DNA of 32,808 bases from Lachnospiraceae bacterium (GCA_022799355.1 JAAWOG010000044.1:1-32808), one strand, 5' to 3'; numbered from the stretch's first letter, positions 1 to 9,355 are shown. Translations and numbers: made by a program. The notes: a model not told the origin generated them from the letters alone.

Positions 1-30
1 GCTTTTGAGGGAGCAGAGCGAGCGAAAAAG

Positions 31-83
31 GCAAGTGCTGTGAGAGGCGACGTAGGAGCCGCTCACAGTGCTTGAGTGCTTGC
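31..83. repeat. Hairpin-rich intergenic palindrome at the left edge
   Basis: The first 156 bases hold no gene. CTGTGAG at 38-44 pairs with CTCACAG at 62-68. Inside it GGC (46-48) pairs with GCC (58-60) around a 9-nt loop, and AAG/CTT (33-35/71-73) can close it outside a 2-nt mismatch. AGTGCTTG is present twice in tandem (67-82). No U-tract follows, so it is a poor terminator. It is GC-richer than the gene after it and looks like a dispersed intergenic palindromic element, but copy number cannot be judged from one window. Confidence 0.4.
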
Positions 84-156
84 ACCGGGGTAGTTGATTG
101 ATTTATAAAGAAATAAGTTGTAAATTTATTAATTTGATGGAGAAATGAAATAATAT

Positions 157-1242
157 ATGAAAACGGTTTTTGTTAATTCTATTCAGCATTTTTGTGAAGA
201 TGAGTGTATTTCGGAAAGACTAAAAAAGTGTTATACCAATACAGGAAATTTCGTATGGCATGATTGTTGCAAAAAAGAGATAGACTATGATTATGAAGTG
301 GATTTATTTAATTTACCAAAAGGAATTGAAGATTCGAATTTGGTAGTCGCAGCTGATAATACTTTGAGTCCATATGAATCTCTTTTTTCTAAACGCTTAA
401 GGCGTTTGTTGGAGTGTAAAACACAGATTACGTTAATTGGTCTGGGCGCACAGGCAAATAAAGAATTGAATACACCAAAAAAATTGGTAAAAGCAATACC
501 AAAGTCAAAAATTCGCTTGTTTGAGGAAATAGCTGACAGGAGTGTATCAATAGGTGTTAGAGGAGAATTTACAGCTGATTGTCTGAAATGCATGGGAATT
601 CATAATTATCAGGTTATCGGATGCCCATCTTTTTATAGTTCTGTTCTATCAAATGATAATGTGATGGCATTAGCAAAAATTCGAAAGATATCCATCAATA
701 TAACGGGAGGTGGAAAATGTGATCATAAGCTATTGGAATTGATTTTTAAATATGGTGTAAATAGTAAGCTTATTTTGCAAGGGAAATGGGATATGGCAGA
801 AGTTTCACATGAGGGAAAAAAAATGACAACTCAAATGTTAGAAAGAGGATTGCCAAATATATCTATTAAAAGGAGTTTACTTGAGAACTATTGGAAGAAA
901 AATGCTCAAATCTTTTTTGATTTAAATGAATGGAAAGAATATATTCAAAAAGAGAAGTTTACATTTTCTTTAGGAACTAGATTACATGGGAATATGATAC
1001 ATTTTTTAATGGGAGTTCCAGCTCTTTGGATTACACATGATAGTAGAACGCAAGAAATAGCTGAACTGTTAAAGTTGCCTTATATGACTGATAAGGAATT
1101 TTTGAAGAAACGGTATGTAGAGGAAGTTATGGAAAAATGTGTATATGGTGATGATTTTTATGAGAATTATAATAAAATGAAAAACATATATATTAGTTTT
1201 CTGAATGGGAATAATGTGAAACATAATCTTTTGTCTTCTTAA
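157..1242 (+). CDS. Polysaccharide pyruvyl transferase family protein
   Basis: 361 aa, usual length for the polysaccharide pyruvyl transferase family (PF04230), whose members add pyruvate ketals to surface sugars or act as related glycan-modifying enzymes. Family-like features are the GLGAQ strand around residue 95, the IGVRGEFTADCLK stretch near 132-144 leading to the VIGCPSFY segment, and the C-terminal SLGTRLHGNM(I)HFLMGVPAL block (271-290) with the conserved R-x-H. Cytosolic, with no signal peptide or membrane helix. The ATG at 157 has only a distant GGAG (139-142), so translation may be weak or the start slightly different. It is first in a same-strand glycan cluster, 59 nt before a methyltransferase, and is very AT-rich compared with the right half of the window. 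Sugar substrate unknown. Confidence 0.8.
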   Translation: MKTVFVNSIQHFCEDECISERLKKCYTNTGNFVWHDCCKKEIDYDYEVDLFNLPKGIEDSNLVVAADNTLSPYESLFSKRLRRLLECKTQITLIGLGAQANKELNTPKKLVKAIPKSKIRLFEEIADRSVSIGVRGEFTADCLKCMGIHNYQVIGCPSFYSSVLSNDNVMALAKIRKISINITGGGKCDHKLLELIFKYGVNSKLILQGKWDMAEVSHEGKKMTTQMLERGLPNISIKRSLLENYWKKNAQIFFDLNEWKEYIQKEKFTFSLGTRLHGNMIHFLMGVPALWITHDSRTQEIAELLKLPYMTDKEFLKKRYVEEVMEKCVYGDDFYENYNKMKNIYISFLNGNNVKHNLLSS

Positions 1243-1301
1243 TAGAGAATGTATAGAAATATATTTACATATTATTTATTACTAGACTTGGGAGGAACTT
1301 T

Positions 1302-2219
1302 ATGTTGAAACATAAAGAGAAAATTTTAAAAAAAATATATTATAGTAAGTCTATAATTTTTTTGATAAAAAAGTTAGTAGAAACAATTGCGGATTCGGCA
1401 GATAAACAGTTAAAGCAAGAATATTTTTCTTTTTATTTTGACGTACCAGCTTGCGTAGAAAGAGTTAAAAGTATACTTTCAATTCAAAAAGTACAACAAG
1501 CGGTTGGAAGAACATCCAATCCCCCTCATATATTAGAAATTGGATCTGGAATTGGGATATGCTGCTTAATTATGAAAGCGCTTACTAATGCTAAGATAAC
1601 TGGTTTGGAACCTGCACCGGAGAGTTATAGAGTATTGCGCGATTGTATTGAAGAATTGCAGAGAGCAAATCTCCATCTTTATTATGAGGCTCTAAACTGT
1701 GGTGGTGAAAAAATACCATTTGGCAATAATAGTATTGACTTTATTTATAGTTTTGAGGTGTTAGAACATGTACAAGATCCCAAAAAGGTTTTGGGAGAAA
1801 TATATCGCGTTTTAAAACCAGGGGGGTGTGCATATATTGCGACTTCTAATTATGATAGTTTTTGGGAAGGGCATTATAAATGCTTTTGGAATCCTTTTAT
1901 TGGTGTAGAAGGAAATAAGAAAAGATTTATAAAAAAAGGATTATCTTTGCAATTTCTATCAGAATTAAATTTTGTAACAAAAAAGCAAATAAAAAAATGG
2001 TCAAAAGATATTGGATTTAAAAGATTAGATTTTAATCCAAAGGTAGGAGAAAATTATACGAATTATATAATAGTTCCGGTGTTTCCGACTGGATTTATTA
2101 TTAATAATAAAAAGAAAAAAAATCCATGGTTATATAGAGGATTGAGTAATTCAATAATTAGATTTTGCCTGTCTAAAGTGGATAGGGAATATAAGTTATA
2201 TTTTATTCTTGAAAAATAA
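1302..2219 (+). CDS. Class I SAM-dependent methyltransferase
   Basis: 305 aa. A Methyltransf_11-type Rossmann core is clear: SAM-binding motif I EIGSGIG at 79-85, the acidic end of strand 2 in GLEPAPES (101-108), then the FEVLEHV and KPGGCAYIATSNY segments typical of the fold. About 80 N-terminal residues precede the core and a basic tail follows, including a lysine run in the last third. A strong ribosome binding site, GGGAGGA (1290-1296), sits just before the ATG. It lies between a pyruvyl transferase and a deacetylase-like gene, so O- or N-methylation of a sugar in the same polymer is the natural guess; the acceptor cannot be read from sequence. AT-rich like its neighbours. Confidence 0.8.
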   Translation: MLKHKEKILKKIYYSKSIIFLIKKLVETIADSADKQLKQEYFSFYFDVPACVERVKSILSIQKVQQAVGRTSNPPHILEIGSGIGICCLIMKALTNAKITGLEPAPESYRVLRDCIEELQRANLHLYYEALNCGGEKIPFGNNSIDFIYSFEVLEHVQDPKKVLGEIYRVLKPGGCAYIATSNYDSFWEGHYKCFWNPFIGVEGNKKRFIKKGLSLQFLSELNFVTKKQIKKWSKDIGFKRLDFNPKVGENYTNYIIVPVFPTGFIINNKKKKNPWLYRGLSNSIIRFCLSKVDREYKLYFILEK

Positions 2220-2257
2220 AAAGTTTAACTGATATTAGCTTATGTAAGAGGAAAGTG

Positions 2258-3181
2258 ATGAAATATTTTATAATAACTATAGATACAGAAGGTGATAATA
2301 TATGGTCATATAAAGCTGAAAGAAATAATTTGTTATTACCCGAAACAAAAAATGCGGATTCTTTAATGCGATTTCAACAATTATGTGAAAAGTATCATTT
2401 TTTTCCAACATATCTTGTTGATTATGAAATGGCGAGATCTCCTGTGTTTATTGATTTTGGGAGAGATATTGTTAAGAGGGAAATGGGAGAAATTGGAATG
2501 CACATGCATGCATTTAGCACACCACCCTTTTATGAATTGGCAGATTTAAAGGGAAGGGGATTAGCATTTGCAGGAGAATATCCACAAGATATATTATATC
2601 AAAAAATGGAATATATGACAAAAATTTTACAGGATACATTTCAAGTTGAAATAACTTCACATCGTGGAGGGAGATGGTATTTGGATAAAGGAATTTTAAA
2701 TATACTTGACAAATTAGGATATAAAGTAGACTGTACAGTAACCCCAGGTATAAATTGGAGGCTAACAAAAGGACAAACTGGTGTATCAGAAGGAAGTGAT
2801 TATAGTCGTTACAAACCAATATTGTATCGGATAAGAGGTACACATTTAAAAGAGTTACCAATGACAATACTAAACAGAATAAGGTTTAGTGTTAAGAAAG
2901 AAAAAATTTTTCAATCACAAAAAATTTGGATGCGACCTAATGGGAGTAATTTATCGGATTTGCTATGGTTAATAAAAAGGATAGAAAGTAGTAATGTAGA
3001 TTATATTGAATTTATGTTACATTCATCTGAATTGATGGAAGCTGGAAGCCCGACATTTAGATCGAGGAAAGACATTGAAACACTTTATAGTCATATGGAA
3101 ATATTGTTTACACATTTGACGGAATTAGGATATAAAGGCATTAGTTGTTCGAATTATGTTAAAAATTTTAAAAAGATATGA
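2258..3181 (+). CDS. Polysaccharide deacetylase-like (NodB/CE4-related) protein
   Basis: 307 aa from the ATG at 2258; an in-frame GTG lies one codon upstream (2255), but AGAGG at 2247-2251 fits the ATG better. The protein opens with a beta strand ending in TIDTEGD, which matches motif 1 of the deacetylase fold with the usual TFDDG altered. It continues with IGMHMHAF, a metal-binding H-x-H reminiscent of the family's HSxxH, and a SHRGGRWYLDKG segment resembling the RxPxG region. Such divergent NodB-fold proteins are common in capsule and O-antigen loci, where they may deacetylate a sugar; the altered motif leaves activity open. Cytosolic by sequence. Last intact gene before a decayed stretch. 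Confidence 0.7.
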   Translation: MKYFIITIDTEGDNIWSYKAERNNLLLPETKNADSLMRFQQLCEKYHFFPTYLVDYEMARSPVFIDFGRDIVKREMGEIGMHMHAFSTPPFYELADLKGRGLAFAGEYPQDILYQKMEYMTKILQDTFQVEITSHRGGRWYLDKGILNILDKLGYKVDCTVTPGINWRLTKGQTGVSEGSDYSRYKPILYRIRGTHLKELPMTILNRIRFSVKKEKIFQSQKIWMRPNGSNLSDLLWLIKRIESSNVDYIEFMLHSSELMEAGSPTFRSRKDIETLYSHMEILFTHLTELGYKGISCSNYVKNFKKI

Positions 3182-4326
3182 AAAGTAAATTATCAATAAT
3201 TTTGGATGATTTAAATTTTAATAAGATAAATATTTAGTTTAAAGAAAATGATTTGGCGTTTATTAAAATAGTATTATATCCGCTATTTGAAATGGTGAGA
3301 TAGGCAGTTTTGAACGGGCATGTATTTTGTATCTACAGTAAGAAATGTAAATGAAGAAATGATCAGAAGATATGCACAGGGATGAGGTGTGAATGACAAA
3401 TTAAAATATGGAAGATAAAAAAAGCAGCTCATTATTTGTATGAAGATTCTGGATTGATGTAAAGCAAATTTCGGGGCGCACAAATAAAGTTGGAATTCAG
3501 AAGTGTAATGAAAATCGAATATTAGCAAGTAAATTGTAGTTTTAGCCAATGATATATTTGGGGCAGTTCATCTTACTGACAACAATCATAGTGAGTTGGT
3601 TGGTATACCAGTTAAGGCAATATTAACTCTTGTGATAGAATGGTTTTTCTGCTGGTCATGTATATATTTGTTTCGAAGTAGCTGATAATTCGTTTTAAGT
3701 ATAGGCAAAATAACATTGTTCTGAATTATTGGATGTCGGGAAACGGTTTTTGTTAGAGAAATCCTATTTCTCTTGGCTATCAGGTTCCAGATGAGAGTAA
3801 TTGAAAACATAGTCATTGAGGAAGGAAATGTACCATACAATACTGGACATTGGCAGGGATGGCAAATTTGTTGATATAACAAAGGTGTCTGATGATATTC
3901 ATCTATTTTGTGTCAGGAAAAGAGGAAACTTTTGAGGACATGGTTCCGTAGATTATCGGACAAGAGTCAACCTTCTGGTTATCTTTATAGAAAGTTTTGA
4001 GATTTCTGATGGGGAATTGGGGGAAGGGTATTTTGATCGACATAGAGCTCAATGCTGGAAATATCACAAGTAAGGATTTGGGTAATGGAGGAGTTGATAG
4101 GAAAGCAGATAAGTTTAGTAGAATCAGCTGTGCGCTGGAACATGAGTTCAATATGAAGAAGAGAGATGTAGGATTACAGAGGAAGGATATAATTAGTGTT
4201 TGAGAAATATAGCTATTATGTCGAGGTAAATATTGTGTTTAATCAAGAACTGTTATGAAGAATTTGAAGAGTTATAGTAATCATTTTAATGTAATAAAAA
4301 TCATAGCTAAAGGAGAGGTTAGAATT
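3182..4326. other. Decayed non-coding stretch (gene graveyard)
   Basis: About 1.1 kb with no convincing gene, on either strand, in an otherwise dense cluster. Short open frames exist on both strands but lack ribosome binding sites and recognisable domains. On the + strand, 3876-4203 stays in one frame for about 110 codons with only two TAG stops (near 3946 and 3988), which suggests a broken gene; I do not recognise its product. A separate piece at 3305-3415 resembles the tail of an IS200/IS605 transposase. The whole reads as residue of past insertion and deletion between two functional parts of the glycan cluster. Confidence 0.6.
3305..3415 (+). pseudogene. Possible remnant of IS200/IS605-type TnpA, C-terminal end
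   Basis: Read in the frame beginning CAG at 3305, the translation runs QF*TGMYFVSTV, then RNVNEEMIRRYAQG*, then GVNDKLKYGR. This matches my memory of the C-terminal end of IS200-like TnpA (FW-x-x-GYFVSTVG..N.E.IRRYIE.QG). The first stop falls exactly where a Trp would be expected (TGA for TGG). Only about 35 codons survive; the catalytic HUH motif and Tyr helix are not visible upstream, and no intact tnpB follows. Assigned by eye only. Confidence 0.35.
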
Positions 4327-4812
4327 ATGGCAAAAAAGACATTATTATCTACAGTATTAGGAATTACTTTTGGAAGCGTTGGAGGTGCGGTAACAGCAGG
4401 AAACTTGATTGCAAAAAAGGCGAAAAAGTGGGAAGATTTGTCAAATAAACATTTGTCACTATTTTTGCTGACAAACGAATGGTTGAAGATTAAGCAGGAA
4501 GGTAAGAGTATTAGAGAATATTTTGAGCAAAATAATTATAAATCTGTTGCTGTCTATGGTTTAAGTTATATAGGTGAACGTGTGTTGGACGAATTGAAAG
4601 ATAGTGGAATAGAAGTCAAGTATGCTATTGACAGAAATGCAGATTCTATTTATGCAGATGTTGATTTGTATTCAGTAGAAGATGAACTTCCCAGTGCAGA
4701 TGTGATTGTTGTGACAGCAGTGTATTTTTATGATGAAATATATAATAATCTGTTAGATAAAGTTAGTTGTCCCATTGTATCATTGGAAGATATTTTATAT
4801 GAAATCAGTTAA
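4327..4812 (+). CDS. Small protein: hydrophobic N terminus plus stand-alone Rossmann-like module
   Basis: 161 aa from the ATG at 4327, chosen because AAAGGAGAGG (4309-4318) precedes it; an in-frame ATG at 4255 has no such site. Residues 5-28 are Gly/Ala-rich and hydrophobic, a possible membrane-associating or glycine-zipper-like segment, followed by a basic patch (KKAKKW). Residues 72-158 form a compact Rossmann-like unit: strand VAVYG, glycine loop GLSYIG (78-83), strand YAIDRNADS (99-107), then SADVIVVTA. The same unit is fused to enzymes in the next seven genes. No catalytic domain is attached here. Proteins of this layout recur in Lachnospiraceae glycan loci to my recollection, without an assigned role. 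A scaffold, regulatory or membrane-tethering role is speculation. Confidence 0.75.
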   Translation: MAKKTLLSTVLGITFGSVGGAVTAGNLIAKKAKKWEDLSNKHLSLFLLTNEWLKIKQEGKSIREYFEQNNYKSVAVYGLSYIGERVLDELKDSGIEVKYAIDRNADSIYADVDLYSVEDELPSADVIVVTAVYFYDEIYNNLLDKVSCPIVSLEDILYEIS

Positions 4813-4887
4813 AGAAAAAGAGTAATAAGTAATATTGGAAATAAGAAAGGTGCATGCATATCGGGGCTTTATAGAAGGAGTGATCCC

Positions 4888-5916
4888 TTGGAGAAGAATA
4901 AAGAGAAAATAATAATTTTTGGGATGGGAAAACAGGGACAGGCTTTAATCTTAAAGATGAAGCAGAAGAATACTATTTATTGCGATGAAATTGTAGCATG
5001 TTGCGATAATAATCCGGATTTGTGGGGAAAAGAACAACATGGTATTTCAATTGTTTTACCAGAGCAGTTGATTGATATGCAATATGATTTGATTGTTATA
5101 TGTAGTAACTATTCACGCGAAATCAGTGATCGACTTATTACTATGGGGATTAAAAAAAGTAGAATATATACCTCGGCAGAATATGAGCGCCATTGTTTTA
5201 CAAGAGATCAATATTATAAAAGGCGTAGAGTAGGAAATCACAGAAAAGCAATCAAAAAAGATAAGGTGGTTGTATATACAGCAATTACAGGAGAATATGA
5301 TATTTTAAATGAACCGGAACAAATATGTTCAAATGTTCGGTATATCTGTTTTACGGACAATCGGAATGTAAAGTCTAAGAGTTGGGAAATTCGGTATGTT
5401 AATAATAACTTAGATAACAGATTACTTGCTAAACATATTAAACTTTTTCCGGAAGAATATTTTGATGATTGTGAAACCAGTATATGGGTTGACGGAAAGT
5501 TTCAAGTCCTTCGAGATCTTCGGGATGTGATTGACCTTTATTCAGGTGAATCACCTGTTTTGTGTTTTCCCCATTTTGAGAGAGCATGTATATATGATGA
5601 GGCGGCGACGTGTATATATCATGGTATAGGTGTGAAAGAAGATATTTTGAGGCAAATTTCACATTATTATTTAGAGGGATATCCAATTGATAATGGATTA
5701 TATGAAATGGGTTGTTTTATTAGAAGATATGGAGATGGTAGATTAAGGGCATTAATGGATAGTTGGTGGCAGGAAATAATTAAATATTCATACCGGGATC
5801 AGATAAGCTTTCCATATGTGTGCAGAAAACATGATTTATTGCCGGATATTTGTAATGAAGATTTGTACAATAATAAATGGTTATTATGCAAAAGGAGTTA
5901 TAGTAAAAAAGAATGA
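4888..5916 (+). CDS. Rossmann module + DUF616 (TOD1/MUCI70-like) glycosyltransferase-like protein
   Basis: 342 aa starting at a TTG (4888), supported by GAAGGAG at 4874-4880 with 7-nt spacing. Residues 7-105 are the recurring Rossmann-like module: IIIFGMGKQG (8-17) and CCDNNPDLWGKEQHG (38-52). Residues 126-330 match DUF616 (PF04765), a glycosyltransferase-like family also known from plant TOD1/MUCI70: VVYTAITGEYDIL (128-140), CFTDN, KLFPEEYF, a DxD-like SIWVDGK (198-204), an HFERACIYDEA block and SYRDQISFPY (301-310). It probably transfers a sugar in the cytosol; donor and acceptor are unknown. Its TGA overlaps the next start (ATGA), indicating translational coupling. Confidence 0.8.
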   Translation: MEKNKEKIIIFGMGKQGQALILKMKQKNTIYCDEIVACCDNNPDLWGKEQHGISIVLPEQLIDMQYDLIVICSNYSREISDRLITMGIKKSRIYTSAEYERHCFTRDQYYKRRRVGNHRKAIKKDKVVVYTAITGEYDILNEPEQICSNVRYICFTDNRNVKSKSWEIRYVNNNLDNRLLAKHIKLFPEEYFDDCETSIWVDGKFQVLRDLRDVIDLYSGESPVLCFPHFERACIYDEAATCIYHGIGVKEDILRQISHYYLEGYPIDNGLYEMGCFIRRYGDGRLRALMDSWWQEIIKYSYRDQISFPYVCRKHDLLPDICNEDLYNNKWLLCKRSYSKKE

Positions 5917-6917
5917 GAACAGCGATATATGGGTGCGGAGACAGGCTGGAGAAATGGATAATAAATAATGCATATTTTAAAAAGTGGCTTATAGAAGAGT
6001 GTGATTATGATATTAAGGTGATAATTGACAGAGACCGGAAAAAGCAGGGCCAGTTTGTCTGTATTAACACTGATGTTAGTGTTGTGGAACTTAACAAATG
6101 TGTAGATTTTGACATAGAATGCTTTATTATAACACCCAGTGTTGGGAGTGAAATGATTAGGAACAGCATTAAGCAATGCATTGACAATGATCCCCAAATT
6201 ATTGAGTTGGATACATTAATAAAAATGTACTATAAGTGGTTGTATTGTCAGGAAAAAGTGACAGGTGCAAATGCTGTTGAGATTGGAGGACCTTCGAAGA
6301 TTTTTGAAGATTTATATGCAGGTTTCAGGTCATGTGATGGTGTTAATTATTCTGTGGAAACAACATGGGGGGATTTCTCATCGTTCAGCTATGAGTATAG
6401 TGGGAGGCAGCTGGGAAAACAATATATATGTGAAGCAACAGAATTAAAGGATATACCTGATACAACATACGATGTTTATTTATCTTCAAACAATTTAGAA
6501 CACATTGCAAATCCCATTAGAGCACTTACCGAAGCATATAGAGTAGTAAAAAACGGTGGGTTGATTTTAATTGCTGTACCAAGAAAAGAAAATACATTTG
6601 ATCATTTGAGAGATGTCACATCATTTTCACATCTGCTTGATGATTATTTGAATAAAGTTGATGAATATGATTTGTCGCATTTATCTGAAATATTGGATAA
6701 CCATGATTTTTTATTAGATCCGGAGTGTGGCGGCAGGGAAAAGTTTTTAGATAGATCACAAAAGAATTATATTAACAGATGTTTGCATCATCATGTTTTT
6801 TCAATGGATACACTTAAGACTGTATTTGAGTATTTGGGTTTTAAGATTTTAAGAACAGGTGCTGATCCTTATAATTGGATTATTGTGGGGGAGAAAATTG
6901 CGGAGATGAAAAAGTAA
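5913..6917 (+). CDS. Rossmann module + SAM-dependent methyltransferase
   Basis: 334 aa. The start overlaps the previous stop by four bases (ATGA). Residues 1-100 are the shared module: AIYGCGDRL (4-12) and VIIDRDRKKQGQF (36-48). Residues 112-310 are a class I methyltransferase whose motif I reads VEIGGPSKIF, the glycine-rich variant with GGPS seen in several capsule-associated methyltransferases, followed by SSNNLEHI and VVKNGGLILIAVP, which match the Methyltransf_11 core. The C-terminal segment has HHHVFSMDTLKTVFEYLGF, a common cap in this group. It probably methylates a sugar or a sugar-bound group of the local glycan. The fusion to the module is the odd feature. Confidence 0.75.
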   Translation: MRTAIYGCGDRLEKWIINNAYFKKWLIEECDYDIKVIIDRDRKKQGQFVCINTDVSVVELNKCVDFDIECFIITPSVGSEMIRNSIKQCIDNDPQIIELDTLIKMYYKWLYCQEKVTGANAVEIGGPSKIFEDLYAGFRSCDGVNYSVETTWGDFSSFSYEYSGRQLGKQYICEATELKDIPDTTYDVYLSSNNLEHIANPIRALTEAYRVVKNGGLILIAVPRKENTFDHLRDVTSFSHLLDDYLNKVDEYDLSHLSEILDNHDFLLDPECGGREKFLDRSQKNYINRCLHHHVFSMDTLKTVFEYLGFKILRTGADPYNWIIVGEKIAEMKK

Positions 6918-6973
6918 CTTGAGGTGAGGGCTTTAGTGTAGAAACGGTATGGGGAGGAGCAGAAAGAAGTGTT

Positions 6974-8113
6974 ATGAATCGAATAGGCATTTTTGTATTT
7001 TATGATTCAAGCGGCCGTGTGGATGAGTATGTGGAAGTTCTTCTGAACAGCATGTGTGAGATATTAAAAAAACTTATTATTGTGATCAATGGCAAGATTG
7101 AAGATTTGGATTATAAAAGACTGAATGAGTATTCGGATAATATATTTGTAAGAGAAAATCGGGGGTATGATGCAGGAGCATATAAAGATGTTTTCACAAA
7201 TTTCTTAAATGAGGAAGACTGGGCAAAATGGGATGAGATAATTTTATTTAATGATACCTTTTATGGGCCTCTATCCCCCTGGGGGGACATTTTTAAAATT
7301 ATGGAAAAGGAAGAAGCGGATTTCTGGGGATTAAGCAGACATCCGGGAGGCGGGAAGCTTTCTTCGGGAGAGGAACTGCCGTCCCACATTCAGGCGTATT
7401 TTTTAGTTTGTAAGAAATCATTATTTTTATCATGTTCATGGAAAGAATTTTGGGAGGCACTTGTATATCCGGGGAATTATAGTGAAGCGGTAGAGAATTT
7501 TGAGGTTCATTTTACTGAATTTTTTGAAGAAAGACGATATCAGGGAAAAGCATTTACAGATAAGTGCTGCGTAAATATTGAGTATGGTAAAAATCCGTAT
7601 TTGTGTAATTTTCAAGAGTTGATTCAAAATTTTGGATTTCCGATTATAAAGAGGAGAACTATTTGCCTGGATTATTTAGAAAAAGCGAAAACAGTAATAG
7701 ACTATATAAAAAATAATACAGACTATGATATCAATTTGATACGCATACATATTGAACGTTTATATAGAGAAGATAAAATTGAACCGATTGCTCCGTTTGA
7801 TCCGGCGGCACTTGAGCGATTTTATAACAGACATGAAAAAGTATTTATTTACGGACATGGTGCATACGGAAAAGGTATTGCTGTATATTTCAAATATAAA
7901 GGCTGGGAGTACGAAGGATTTATTGTAAGTGAAAACAACGGGGACGAAGCGGATGTATTTGTTTTAAGAGAGTTGAAATGCGACGGGAAGAGCGGTGTTG
8001 TGATGGCATTGGGGGAAAATGCGTTTTTTGAGGTTTATCCGGAGATTAGAAAATTATTGAGTGAGAGCCGGTTATGTTGCCCACAGTATGCTGTTATTAC
8101 AGAAAATAATTGA
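6974..8113 (+). CDS. RgpF-family (rhamnan synthesis) glycosyltransferase + C-terminal Rossmann module
   Basis: 379 aa. Residues 1-265 match the rhamnan synthesis F family (PF05045): IGIFVFYDSSGRVDEYV at the N terminus, the signature RENRGYDAGAYKD (60-72), ILFNDTFYGPL (90-100) and the HIQAYFLVCKKSL segment. Known RgpF members act in assembly or side-chain addition of rhamnose-containing cell-wall polysaccharides, so rhamnose may be part of this glycan, although no rml genes are in the window. Residues 289-370 are the recurring module, here at the C terminus: VFIYGHGAYGKG (290-301) and a degraded acidic loop. No signal peptide or membrane helix. Spacing to the next gene is 28 nt, within one operon. 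Confidence 0.8.
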   Translation: MNRIGIFVFYDSSGRVDEYVEVLLNSMCEILKKLIIVINGKIEDLDYKRLNEYSDNIFVRENRGYDAGAYKDVFTNFLNEEDWAKWDEIILFNDTFYGPLSPWGDIFKIMEKEEADFWGLSRHPGGGKLSSGEELPSHIQAYFLVCKKSLFLSCSWKEFWEALVYPGNYSEAVENFEVHFTEFFEERRYQGKAFTDKCCVNIEYGKNPYLCNFQELIQNFGFPIIKRRTICLDYLEKAKTVIDYIKNNTDYDINLIRIHIERLYREDKIEPIAPFDPAALERFYNRHEKVFIYGHGAYGKGIAVYFKYKGWEYEGFIVSENNGDEADVFVLRELKCDGKSGVVMALGENAFFEVYPEIRKLLSESRLCCPQYAVITENN

Positions 8114-8141
8114 CTTTTTACAGTAAAAGGGATGGAGAGAA

Positions 8142-9335
8142 ATGGACAGTAAGATCATTATTTTCGGAAGCGGAAAATTTGGCTATGAAGCGCTGACATT
8201 TTTGGGAAGTGAAAATATAGATTGTTTTTGTGATAATAATCCGTTGTTAACAGGAACAAAAAAGTATGGCAAAACGGTTATTTCTTTTGAAGAGTTGAAG
8301 AAGAAAAAAGCAATCGTAGCGATTGCGACAGCAGATCCGGCTTCATATGCTATTGCAAAACAGTGCGAAGAAAATAATGTGCCGGATTATTTCATTTATA
8401 AAATTTTGCGAGAATCAAATCCGGAAAGGAATCAGATACAAACACTGGAGTTTATAAGCAGCCTGGAAAATCGGATGTGTCTGAGGAAAGATATCTGGTT
8501 CAGGAGAGCGGAGAGAAGCCAGAGACAAGTGGAGTATTTCATGGATCATGCTGATATAAGCCATATGAAACCGGCTCGGGGAAAGCTCAGAACCATGCAG
8601 TTGGAGAGCGTACAGGCGTCTTCAGAGTTTTTTGATAAAATCAGTACACTGGAGATAAAACCGATTTTATATGGAGGAAATCTGTTGGGATATGTCAGAC
8701 ACAACGGATTTATTCCATGGGACGATGATATTGATTTTGTGCTGATCAGAGAGGAATATGAAAGACTGAAGGAATATTGTAGGAAACATATTTATTCTCA
8801 GGGAGAATATGGGGAAAAGCTGCTTAAAAGAAGAAATGACATTGTACCTGAGATGAGCTGCTATTTTTGGGCTGAGTTTCATGATCATTTCAGCATAGTG
8901 GCAGAATTGAATAACGGGCATGGTGTATGTATAGATTTCTTTTCGCTGGATTTTTATATGGACGGTTACAGTTTGTCGAAACTGAAGGAACTTGCATGCA
9001 GGCTGAGAGAAAATCTGATTTGTATGGATTCTAAAGAAGAAAAACTGCAATATATTAAAAATGCGTTGGCAGAAAACAGTGTAAACACTGCGAATAAGAG
9101 CGATAACATTTATTTTGGCATTGACAATATGGAAATAATGAATGTCTATCAGAGAAATGAGTATATTCCCGCAAACGTAATATTTCCGTTAAAGAAAGCT
9201 CTGTGGGAGGGAGAATACTTCTGGGTACCCAATCATGCGGAGGAACTGCTGGCATATGAATATGAAGATCCCTGGGGGTTTCCGGAAGATGTGGGTATTC
9301 CAAGTCACTATAAAATCAGTAAGGAAGAAGTATAA
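8142..9335 (+). CDS. Rossmann module + LicD-family phosphotransferase
   Basis: 397 aa. Residues 4-92 are the shared module: IIIFGSGKFG (5-14) and FCDNNPLLTGTKKYG (29-43). A helical linker (about 93-150) leads to the LicD domain (PF04991): GNLLGYVRHNGFIPWDDDID (179-198) carries the DDDID metal and active-site motif. LicD and the related fukutin/FKRP proteins transfer phosphocholine or phospho-polyols from CDP donors to glycans. An IspD/TarI-type cytidylyltransferase and a polyol-phosphate dehydrogenase lie 8 kb downstream, which makes a CDP-polyol donor plausible here. ATG with GGAGAG just before it. Substrate is inferred, not shown. Confidence 0.85.
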   Translation: MDSKIIIFGSGKFGYEALTFLGSENIDCFCDNNPLLTGTKKYGKTVISFEELKKKKAIVAIATADPASYAIAKQCEENNVPDYFIYKILRESNPERNQIQTLEFISSLENRMCLRKDIWFRRAERSQRQVEYFMDHADISHMKPARGKLRTMQLESVQASSEFFDKISTLEIKPILYGGNLLGYVRHNGFIPWDDDIDFVLIREEYERLKEYCRKHIYSQGEYGEKLLKRRNDIVPEMSCYFWAEFHDHFSIVAELNNGHGVCIDFFSLDFYMDGYSLSKLKELACRLRENLICMDSKEEKLQYIKNALAENSVNTANKSDNIYFGIDNMEIMNVYQRNEYIPANVIFPLKKALWEGEYFWVPNHAEELLAYEYEDPWGFPEDVGIPSHYKISKEEV

Positions 9336-9355
9336 AGGCAGAGTGAGAAGCAGAT

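Noticed and set aside
3997-4203. 68-codon open frame starting with TTG in the decayed gap
   Set aside because: No ribosome binding site, no recognisable domain, and the same frame continues upstream through two TAG stops, so it is better read as the end of a broken gene.
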